Of a stretch of 64,000 nucleotides of DNA, positions 1 through 6,381 are shown piece by piece; within the stretch, counting starts at the first letter, position 1, and each line of letters begins with the position of its first letter. The DNA lies in assembly GCF_008329535.1 (NCBI RefSeq), contig NZ_NPKR01000002.1, forward strand, positions 700,085 to 764,084, in the 5' to 3' direction. A program made the translations under genes and the position numbers. The notes under the pieces were generated by a model. It saw nothing but the letters and a program-made list of their open reading frames with translations. It made no database searches and was not told where the DNA came from. This DNA comes from Mycolicibacterium sp. P1-18 (GTDB lineage: Bacteria; Actinomycetota; Actinomycetes; Mycobacteriales; Mycobacteriaceae).

Positions 1-472
1 TGACCCACAGAACCGGGATCGCGACGAACACCAGTGCGGCGGCGGCGCCGCCGTGGAAGCGCATCCCCAGCATCATGCCGACGGCCGTGATCACCACGGT
101 CGCGACGACGGTGCGGGCCGCCTCGGCCAGCAGGGTCCCGGTCAGCGCACTGGCGCGGTGCACGGGCATCATCCAGAAGCGGCTCATCAGCCCGTTGTCC
201 CGCTCCGACGGGATCGACAGGGCGGCGGCCAGCGAACCCGACATGCCACCGGCGAGCGCGCACATCGAGACGACGGTGTCGAGGCTGTCGCTTCCGGTGA
301 GGCGCGTCATCGACTTGCTGACGAGCATGTAGTAGACGATCAGGAGGATGGTCGGGAACAACAGCGACTGCAACGGCACCAGGGGGTTGCGCCGCCACCG
401 CGTCATCAACCGGCCCGCGAAGACCGCGCTCTCGGCGACCAGCGGGAAGCGTCGCGCTTCGACGACGGTCAT
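1..472 (-). CDS. drrC: DrrC-like ABC-2 permease, N-terminal part (runs off the window)
   Basis: This is the N-terminal 157 residues of an ABC-2 type exporter permease; the 3' end lies outside the window. After a short cytoplasmic start (MTVVEARRF) there is a membrane segment around residues 35-52 and a 'NPLVPLQSLLFP' stretch typical of DrrB/DrrC permeases. The ATG at 472 overlaps the stop of the upstream permease by 4 bp, so the two are translationally coupled. It would pair with the other permease and the ATPase to export a lipid across the inner membrane, by analogy with the DrrABC exporter beside phthiocerol dimycocerosate genes. The substrate here is unknown. Confidence 0.85.
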   Translation of the reverse strand, partial: MTVVEARRFPLVAESAVFAGRLMTRWRRNPLVPLQSLLFPTILLIVYYMLVSKSMTRLTGSDSLDTVVSMCALAGGMSGSLAAALSIPSERDNGLMSRFWMMPVHRASALTGTLLAEAARTVVATVVITAVGMMLGMRFHGGAAAALVFVAIPVLWV

Positions 473-1224
473 GCGCGCCGTCCCCGCTGCCGTCCCTGGC
501 CCTGAATCGCGAGGTACCCGAACCCGACCAGGAGGCCGACGCACCAGGCCAGCGTGATCGCCAGGTTGGCGCCGTCGACCTGGCCGCTGGCGAACCCGCG
601 CAGGGTCTCGGTGATCTGGGAGATCGGCTGGTACTCGACGAAGGGCTGCACCCAGGTGGGGAACGACTCGACCGGCGCCATCCCCGTCGAGAGCAGCACC
701 AGCAGGAGCTGCGGGATCAGCAGCAGCTGGCTGGAGGTGTCGGACCGCTTGGCGCGTGTTCCGGTGGCCTCGGCCCCGAACGACAAGGCCAGCGTCAGCG
801 TCAGGGAGAGCACGACGAACATGGCCCCGAAGGCGAGCCCGCCGTCCATCCGGAAGCCGAACGGGTAGGCCACGGCGAAGGCCGCGATCAACGCCAGCGC
901 ACCGCGGATCAGGCAGTACGACATGCGCGCCATCATCGGCGCGTACACCGAGATGGGGAACGTCCGGAGCCGGACGCCGAACTCGGAGGCCTTCTCGTGG
1001 GCGGCCAGGTCGGTGGTGTTGAGCGCACCAAAGAGCATCGCCTGCACCACCACGGCAGGCAGCACGTACTGCGGGTAGCTGATCCCGCCGGTGTCGATGA
1101 CGTTGCGCAGCCCGATGGTGAACCCGACGAAGGTCAACACCGGTACCAAGACCGCGAACACGATGTCCAGGTTGCGGACGGAGGCCCGGACTTGGCGCTC
1201 GGTCAGCGCGACGACGGCGGTCAT
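469..1224 (-). CDS. drrB: DrrB-like ABC-2 transporter permease
   Basis: A 251-residue integral membrane protein with about six hydrophobic segments and the ABC-2 family signature region near the C-terminus (STGMAPVESFPTW, then PFVEYQPISQITETLR). It is the first of two permeases in a DrrABC exporter. Its ATG overlaps the end of the ATPase gene by 4 bp and its own end overlaps drrC by 4 bp, so the three transporter genes form one tightly coupled unit behind the acyl-AMP ligase gene. Known Drr systems export complex lipids or drugs; the linked FAAL gene makes a lipid substrate more likely (inference). Confidence 0.88.
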   Translation of the reverse strand: MTAVVALTERQVRASVRNLDIVFAVLVPVLTFVGFTIGLRNVIDTGGISYPQYVLPAVVVQAMLFGALNTTDLAAHEKASEFGVRLRTFPISVYAPMMARMSYCLIRGALALIAAFAVAYPFGFRMDGGLAFGAMFVVLSLTLTLALSFGAEATGTRAKRSDTSSQLLLIPQLLLVLLSTGMAPVESFPTWVQPFVEYQPISQITETLRGFASGQVDGANLAITLAWCVGLLVGFGYLAIQGQGRQRGRRA

Positions 1225-2150
1225 ACCGTCAGCGTGGGACCGGTGAGATGCAGGAACACCTCGTCGAGCGACGGTTTGCGCAGCGAGATGTCCATCAGCT
1301 CGACGCCCAGCTCCTCGAGTTTGCGGAAGACTTCACCGAGGGTGGTCACCCCGTGCGGCGCCGGCACCGACACCGTGTTGGCGGCGGCGTCGACCTCGGC
1401 GCCCTCGTAGCCGCCGAGAACCGACGCCACGCGGACCAGGTCCTCGGGGTGCAGGGGAGTGACCTGGCAGTAGCTGTGGCCCATGCGGCGCTTGAGTTCC
1501 TCGGCGGTGCCGCTGGCGATCACGCGGCCGGCGTCGAGGATGACGATGGAGTCGCTGAGCACGTCGGCTTCTTCGAGGTACTGCGTGGTGAGCAGCACGG
1601 TGACGTCCTGGGCGGCCAGAGACGCCACCAGCGTCCAGACGTCACGACGGCTCCGCGGGTCGAGGCCCGTGGTCGGCTCGTCGAGGAAGAGCACCTTGGG
1701 CGGCACGATCAGGGAGACCGCGATGTCGATGCGCCGGCGCATGCCGCCGGAGTAGGTCGAGACCTCGCGGTCGGCGGCGTCGACGAGGTCGAAGCTTTCG
1801 ATGAGTTCGTCGGCCCGGCCCGCGGCCTGCTTGCGCTTCATGCCGCGCAGCCGGCCGAACAGCACGAGGTTCTCGCGGCCGGTCAGCGAACCGTCGAGGG
1901 CGGCGTCCTGGCCGGTGACCCCGATGCTCTGGCGCACCTGGTCGGCGTCGGCGACGACGTCGAACCCGGCGACGGTCGCCTTGCCGCCGGAGGGTTCGAG
2001 GAGGGTCGACAGGATCTTGACGATGGTGGTCTTGCCGGCGCCGTTGTGGCCCAGGAGCCCGCACACCGACCCCGTCGGGACGGTGAAGCTCACATCGCGC
2101 AGGGCGGGGAGTGGGCCGAACGTCTTGGTGACGCCGTCGACCTCGATCAC
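1221..2150 (-). CDS. drrA: DrrA-like ABC transporter ATP-binding protein
   Basis: A 309-residue ABC ATPase of the DrrA/daunorubicin-resistance type. Walker A is at residues 34-42 (GHNGAGKTT), the signature at about 133-140 (YSGGMRRR) and Walker B at 153-159 (LFLDEPT). The C-terminal ~90 residues carry the DrrA-specific extension ending in 'PSLDEVFLHLTG'. It starts with GTG at 2150, one base after the stop of the FAAL gene. It energises the DrrB/DrrC permease pair encoded just downstream. Confidence 0.92.
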   Translation of the reverse strand: MIEVDGVTKTFGPLPALRDVSFTVPTGSVCGLLGHNGAGKTTIVKILSTLLEPSGGKATVAGFDVVADADQVRQSIGVTGQDAALDGSLTGRENLVLFGRLRGMKRKQAAGRADELIESFDLVDAADREVSTYSGGMRRRIDIAVSLIVPPKVLFLDEPTTGLDPRSRRDVWTLVASLAAQDVTVLLTTQYLEEADVLSDSIVILDAGRVIASGTAEELKRRMGHSYCQVTPLHPEDLVRVASVLGGYEGAEVDAAANTVSVPAPHGVTTLGEVFRKLEELGVELMDISLRKPSLDEVFLHLTGPTLTV

Positions 2151-2151
2151 G

Positions 2152-3879
2152 TCAGGCGTCCAACCGGACGAAGCGCCCCTGGCGGTACAGGTCGACGCAC
2201 GCCTGCCGACGAATCTTGCCGCTGGTGGTGATCGGGATGGCGCCCCGCGAGACGAACACCAGGTCCGCGGCGCTGATCCCGTGGAACTTGGAGATCGCCG
2301 ACGTCACGTCGCTCTTGACGGCCGCGAGCCGCTCCAGGGTTTCCTCCTGGGTGGCCCGCTCCTTCATCTCGACGATCGCCACCAACTTCTCGGTGGCCTC
2401 GTCCTCCACCGAGATGGCGGCGACGCGACCGTTGGAGACCGCGCCGACGGTAGCTTCGATGTCGTCGGGGTAGTGGTTGCGTCCGCGGACGATGAGGAGG
2501 TCCTTGATGCGTCCGACGATGAAGAGCTCCTCGTCGACGAAGCCCAAATCGCCTGTGCGCAACCACATGTCGGCCGGAACGTCGTCGGCGGGGTCCACGA
2601 TGACGCCGCGGAAGGTCGCCTCGGTCTCGTCGGCCTTGTTCCAGTACCCGGCGCACACGTTGTCGCCGTGCACCCAGATCTCGCCGACGGTGCCGGCCGG
2701 AGCCTCCTGGCGCGTCTCGGGGTCGACGATCCGGACCAGCGGCGACTCGGGGGCGCCGTAGCTGATCAGCGACGTGCCGGTGGTGGTCCGCTTGGCCATG
2801 CCGGCGGTGAGCTTCTCGGTGTCGAAGGTGACGACCGACGGCGGTTCACCCGGCTCGCGCGTCGCGACGAACAGCGTCGCCTCGGCGAGCCCGAAGGACG
2901 GCCGGATGACCTTGCCGGGGAAGTTGAACTTGGCCAACCGGGAGGTGAAGCGCTTGACCGACACCGGCTGGACGCGTTCGGCGCCGCAGATGATCGCGAG
3001 CACGTTGCCGAGGTCCAGCCCGGCCAGGTCGTCGTCGGAGGTGCGGGCGGCGGCCAGGTCGAGGGCGAAGTTGGGCGTCGCGGTCAAGGCGTGCGTCCTG
3101 ATGGCCAGCTGCTTCACCCATCGGGCGGGTCGCTGCAGGAAGGCGATCGGGCTCATGATCACCGAGTGCCAGCCGCCCAGGATGGGCGCACAGATGCCCA
3201 GGATGAGGCCCATGTCGTGATAGAAGGGCAGCCACGACACCACGGTGGTGTCCTGCGGGCCCACCTTGCCGTAGTCGCTGAGGAGCGCCCCCACCTGCTG
3301 CTCGAAGTTCGACATCAGGTTGCGCTGCGACACCATCACGCCGGCCGGCGTGCGGGTCGACCCGGAGGTGTACTGGAGGTAGGCGGTGTCCGGCGGCGTC
3401 TCGCGCCGTGACGTGGACCGCCGCCGCACGGTGAGGTCCAGGCGGTCGACCTCGAGCACCACCGGCGCCGGCTCGCCGTCCTGCGAGGTGGCGTACGGGG
3501 CGACGCTCGCCGCGGCGCCGGCCGTGGTGAGGATGACGGTGGGTCGGGCGTCTGCCATGACCGCGGCGACCCGCTCGTCGTGGGCGCCCACCGCGGGCGT
3601 GGACAACGGCACGGCGATCACGTTGGCCTCGAACGACGCCAGGAAGCTGAGGACGTAGGACATGTTCTGCGGGGCCAGGATCACCACCCGGTCACCGATC
3701 TGGGCGTGCTCCCGGATCTCCGCGGCCAGCGTCACCACGCGTTGCTGCAACTGCGCCCAGGTCAGCGTCTCCTCGACGCCTTCCCACTCCACGTCGTAGT
3801 CGACGTAGGTGAAGGCGGGGTCGTTGGGCTGCAGGCTCGCCCGCTCGCGAAGAATCGCGGGAATCGACGAGTCCAGCAT
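2152..3879 (-). CDS. Long-chain fatty acyl-AMP ligase (FadD/FAAL family)
   Basis: A 575-residue adenylate-forming enzyme. FAALs activate fatty acids to acyl-adenylates and hand them to the acyl carrier domain of a PKS or NRPS. The ATP-binding motif is at residues 170-180 (YTSGSTRTPAG), followed by the FAAL-typical 'WLPFYHDMGL' region, 'SFGLAEATLF', 'WLRTGDLGF' and 'LLIVRGRNHYPDDIE'. The last two are characteristic of mycobacterial FadD23/24/26-like FAALs rather than acyl-CoA ligases. It is the first gene of an operon with drrABC, but no PKS or NRPS module follows within the window, so its carrier-protein partner is not visible. A possible promoter lies at 3919-3949. Confidence 0.9.
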   Translation of the reverse strand: MLDSSIPAILRERASLQPNDPAFTYVDYDVEWEGVEETLTWAQLQQRVVTLAAEIREHAQIGDRVVILAPQNMSYVLSFLASFEANVIAVPLSTPAVGAHDERVAAVMADARPTVILTTAGAAASVAPYATSQDGEPAPVVLEVDRLDLTVRRRSTSRRETPPDTAYLQYTSGSTRTPAGVMVSQRNLMSNFEQQVGALLSDYGKVGPQDTTVVSWLPFYHDMGLILGICAPILGGWHSVIMSPIAFLQRPARWVKQLAIRTHALTATPNFALDLAAARTSDDDLAGLDLGNVLAIICGAERVQPVSVKRFTSRLAKFNFPGKVIRPSFGLAEATLFVATREPGEPPSVVTFDTEKLTAGMAKRTTTGTSLISYGAPESPLVRIVDPETRQEAPAGTVGEIWVHGDNVCAGYWNKADETEATFRGVIVDPADDVPADMWLRTGDLGFVDEELFIVGRIKDLLIVRGRNHYPDDIEATVGAVSNGRVAAISVEDEATEKLVAIVEMKERATQEETLERLAAVKSDVTSAISKFHGISAADLVFVSRGAIPITTSGKIRRQACVDLYRQGRFVRLDA

Positions 3880-3918
3880 GGGCGGCCCTTTCTGCAGCGC
3901 AACGATACGTGTGGGTCG

Positions 3919-3949
3919 AGCTTAGGGAACGCGACCACGCAATGCGCAA
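3919..3949 (-). promoter_or_regulatory. Predicted promoter of the FAAL-drrABC operon
   Basis: On the minus strand a TAAGCT -10 box (3919-3924) lies about 40 bp before the FAAL start, with TTGCGC (3944-3949) 19 bp upstream as a weak -35. An AAAGG ribosome site precedes the ATG. This rests on consensus matching only. Confidence 0.35.
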
Positions 3950-4026
3950 TGTAGCGAGAATGACTATGGCACAGCCGGTTAGGCGCCTCGCGTCAGTGCC
4001 GCTTCGGGGAGCATTGTCGCAAACTG

Positions 4027-4040
4027 ATTGGTGTTCACCA
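4027..4040. repeat. Perfect 14-bp palindrome, candidate operator
   Basis: TTGGTGTTCACCAA is two 6-bp perfect arms around TT. It sits in the AT-rich spacer downstream of the membrane-protein gene and about 150 bp upstream of the FAAL start. The symmetry suits a dimeric regulator; the protein that binds it is unknown. Confidence 0.4.
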
Positions 4041-4244
4041 AAATTGAATACCTTTTGACTGAAACGGTGCCCGGCACGGCGCTGAGCTGTGGGTCAGCCG
4101 GACGTGTCCGACGAGCACCTCGACGAGCGCCGCGGCGCCGTGGTAGCGGGGCAATTTCGTGGCTCACCGCCTGCGCCGAGGGCGTCAACCGGCAGCTGAC
4201 ACCGTGGCGTTGCGAGAAGTGTTGCGGTGCAGCGGCTCTCGCCG

Positions 4245-4979
4245 TCAGCGACTCGCCTTGCTGAACCACTTGGTCTTGATGCGCCACGAATGGGCCGACG
4301 TCAGGGCGAATCCGGCCCCGCACATGCAGGCGAAGATCCACACCAGGTTGCCGCCCTCGACCGACTGCAGCGAGGGCACCAGTGCGGTGACGATCCGGAC
4401 CACGCACGCGAGGATTCCGCTGACCGACGCGGCGAGGTAGACGTTGGCGACGACCCGCGAGCGCGGATCCTTGCGCAGGATCAGCAGTGCCCGCGAGCCG
4501 TATCCCAGCAGGTAGACCAACGTTCCGCAGAGCAGAAGCCAGTAGGTGGTGAGCCAGAAGTCGGTGTGCAGTTCGAAGAAGTCCGGTGCGTAGATCTTCG
4601 CGCCGTTGCCGAGCGAGAACGCGGCCAACAGCAGCGGAATGCACAGCGTGGCGGGGCGCTCGACGTACTGCTTGAAGGTGACCTGCATGGCGTGGTCGTC
4701 CTGCAACCTGCCCAGGGAGTTGTAGACGATCGCCGACGCGGCCACGATGTACATGTCGTGGCCGATGTAGTCCTCGAGGTTCCACAGCCCGGTCAGCGAA
4801 TGCAGCCAGTGCCCGAGGGTCTCCGACGCGAGCGGGGACATCAGCAGCACGGTGGCGCCCTGGAGTGCGATGTTGAGGGTGGCGGCAACTTCCCAACGGC
4901 ACGACCAGGTGACCCGGCGAATCCACAAACTCCACGCCACACACAGGAGTGTGATGGTGATGAGGACTGCCAATCCCAT
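4245..4979 (-). CDS. Seven-TM membrane protein linked to an HTH repressor
   Basis: A 244-residue integral membrane protein that I cannot assign to a named family. Hydrophobic segments lie at about 2-20, 29-49, 71-90, 108-124, 140-160, 175-200 and 208-228, giving seven predicted helices with a short basic C-terminal tail. A short motif 'YIGHDMYI' precedes helix 3. The ATG at 4979 has an AAGG ribosome site. It lies 46 bp downstream of an HTH gene on the same strand, so the two are probably co-transcribed. Similar regulator/membrane pairs occur in mycobacteria, but I know of no established function. Confidence 0.75.
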   Translation of the reverse strand: MGLAVLITITLLCVAWSLWIRRVTWSCRWEVAATLNIALQGATVLLMSPLASETLGHWLHSLTGLWNLEDYIGHDMYIVAASAIVYNSLGRLQDDHAMQVTFKQYVERPATLCIPLLLAAFSLGNGAKIYAPDFFELHTDFWLTTYWLLLCGTLVYLLGYGSRALLILRKDPRSRVVANVYLAASVSGILACVVRIVTALVPSLQSVEGGNLVWIFACMCGAGFALTSAHSWRIKTKWFSKASR

Positions 4980-5025
4980 GGGTTTCGCCTTCGGACTCTA
5001 AGTTGCTGTCGGCAAATCGTACGGG

Positions 5026-5391
5026 TTAGAGCGGCGGCGCGTCGGCCCGCGGCGTGAGGTCGCGCAGCCTGGGCCGCCGCACCGTTCGCCGTTCCGTCGC
5101 GGACTCCGCGATGGTGGTCACCGACATGGGGGCCGACTCGACGTAGTTCCAGACCTCTTCACGGGTCATCAATCCGAAGCGAACCTGCAGGTCGGGGTAG
5201 CTAAGATTGAACCGATCGGCCACCAGACGCATCTCTTCGGCGTTGGGGTAGTCGGCTTCCTTGATGCGCCGGTAATAGGTGCTGCTGGAGGTCCCCAGCG
5301 CGTCGTAGATGGCCCTCGCGTCGACCTCTCCGTCGAGGAGATAGTCGAGCAGGGTCTTTAGCTGACGGCCGTTCTCATCAGTCCGTGGCAC
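5026..5391 (-). CDS. Phage-repressor-like helix-turn-helix regulator
   Basis: A 121-residue protein whose N-terminal ~75 residues look like a Cro/C1-type HTH. The stretch 'ALGTSSSTYYRRIKEADYP' matches helix-turn-recognition helix, followed by 'EEMRLVADRFNLSYPDLQVRFGL'. The C-terminal third is polar and Arg/Pro-rich. The GTG at 5391 lacks a ribosome site but lies 6 bp after a TAAGCT -10 box (5398-5403), so the mRNA is probably leaderless. It is followed by the 7-TM protein gene and is divergent from the condensation-like gene; an 18-bp inverted repeat in the shared promoter region is a natural target. This resembles mycobacterial immunity-repressor-like regulators. Confidence 0.7.
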   Translation of the reverse strand: MPRTDENGRQLKTLLDYLLDGEVDARAIYDALGTSSSTYYRRIKEADYPNAEEMRLVADRFNLSYPDLQVRFGLMTREEVWNYVESAPMSVTTIAESATERRTVRRPRLRDLTPRADAPPL

Positions 5392-5489
5392 GGCGTCAGC
5401 TTAACTGGCCATCCCGGGTTTGGGCAGTGTGCGCCGCAAATCAACTGACGGTCCCTTAATTGACATGGCCGTCACGGTTTTGGCAGATG

Positions 5490-5507
5490 TGTCCCATTTC
5501 TGGGACA
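5490..5507. promoter_or_regulatory. 18-bp inverted repeat in a divergent promoter region
   Basis: TGTCCCA-TTTC-TGGGACA has perfect 7-bp arms and a 4-bp spacer. It covers the expected -35 position of the rightward promoter, whose TAGCGT -10 at 5514-5519 lies 7 bp before the ATG at 5527. It is a likely operator, perhaps for the divergent HTH regulator (inference). Confidence 0.55.
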
Positions 5508-5526
5508 GCCGTGTAGCGTGCCACAC

Positions 5527-6150
5527 ATGACGCGCGCAAACCTGCAGCTGACCGATTACGACGCCGAGGGCCGTCCTCGGGTCGAGGACCTGGAACTCAT
5601 CTCGGCACCCCTGTCGGCGCTGTTGACCATGGAGCTCGACGGAGCTGCGGAGGTCCTCGAGCTGACGACCGACGACATCCTCCTCGCTGCGCTCGGACGC
5701 GCGATCGAACGCACCATCGGCACCGGCGTCGTCGGCGTCGACGTGCCGTCCTACGGAACCAGCGTGGAGCCGGTGGCCCTGTCGTGTGCCGCACCCGCGC
5801 AACTGGACGCCGACGAGATGCTGGCCGGCGTGCATCATCAGCTCGGGGCGGTTGCCGTCCACGGCATCGTGCGGGGCGTACCCAGCCAGACCCGGGCCGC
5901 GTCGCCGTCCGCCGTGCTGTTCGCCACCGCAGCGGCGGCCGCGGAACGTCCCCACACCGGCCACGTCCTCGAACTTCGTGCCTTCCGCCAGGGTGACGTC
6001 ATCGCCCTGGACTGGTGGTTCGACGCCCGCAGCTTCGAGCCGTACACCGTCGCCGAACTGGCCGACCAGTTCCCGCTGGCGATGATCGAGCTGACCTCGG
6101 AGGCCATCCCGCCCGTGCACGCCAACAACGAGTTGGCGCTGGCCCACTAG
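5527..6150 (+). CDS. Stand-alone fragment resembling the C-terminal half of an NRPS condensation domain
   Basis: A 207-residue protein with the layout of the second half of a condensation domain. 'TTDDILLAALGRAIERTIG' resembles the core helix, and 'VLELRAFRQGDVIALDWWFDARSFEPYTVAELADQF' resembles the closing strand and helix. The HHxxxDG catalytic half is absent, so it should not be a working condensation enzyme by itself. I chose the ATG at 5527 over the GTG at 5518 because it lies 7 bp after a TAGCGT -10 (leaderless). It could be a relic of a lost NRPS that worked with the FAAL/Drr genes, or a conserved binding protein. The gene is intact, with no internal stop. Confidence 0.65.
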   Translation: MTRANLQLTDYDAEGRPRVEDLELISAPLSALLTMELDGAAEVLELTTDDILLAALGRAIERTIGTGVVGVDVPSYGTSVEPVALSCAAPAQLDADEMLAGVHHQLGAVAVHGIVRGVPSQTRAASPSAVLFATAAAAAERPHTGHVLELRAFRQGDVIALDWWFDARSFEPYTVAELADQFPLAMIELTSEAIPPVHANNELALAH

Positions 6151-6163
6151 CGGTCACTAAGAT
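6133..6163 (+). promoter_or_regulatory. Predicted ileS promoter
   Basis: A TAAGAT -10 (6158-6163) with TTGGCG (6133-6138) upstream would start transcription at about 6170, just before the T-box Stem I. Confidence 0.45.
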
Positions 6164-6169
6164 CTCCGC

Positions 6170-6381
6170 AGAGGCGTCGATCCGGCCATCACCGGGGAGC
6201 CTTCGGAAGAACGGCGTCCGCACTTTGGTCGGCGCCCAGTAGAACCGAACGGTCGGGCCCGTCATCGCCCCTTTCGAGCGGCGCACCACGTGTGCGCAAG
6301 CGGGGTGGTACCGCGGTGTTCGCGCAGGAGCGCGACGTCGTCCCCGTGCCTTGTACGACGTGGGCACAGGAGACGAACACG
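6170..6381 (+). promoter_or_regulatory. Ile-specific T-box riboswitch (ultrashort Stem I, translational)
   Basis: The ileS leader contains the T-box core GGGGTGGTACCGCGG at 6302-6316, whose UGGU bulge pairs with the 3' end of uncharged tRNA. The Stem I hairpin is only CCGG (6182-6185) and CCGG (6192-6195), with the isoleucine codon AUC (6188-6190) in its terminal loop. This matches the ultrashort Stem I class described for actinobacterial ileS. After the T-box, GTGCC (6346-6350) can pair with GGCAC (6363-6367), which abuts the ileS Shine-Dalgarno AGGAG (6368-6372). With no U-tract present, control should be at translation initiation: uncharged tRNA-Ile frees the SD. Boundaries are approximate. 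Confidence 0.9.

Larger units (their letters stand above)
3880..4244. other. 365-bp gene-poor spacer with a 14-bp palindrome
   Basis: This stretch is more AT-rich than its surroundings, especially 3930-4065, and I see no convincing gene in it. It holds the predicted FAAL promoter and the palindrome TTGGTG-TT-CACCAA at 4027-4040. Small open frames here lack ribosome sites and have shadow-like composition. Confidence 0.6.
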
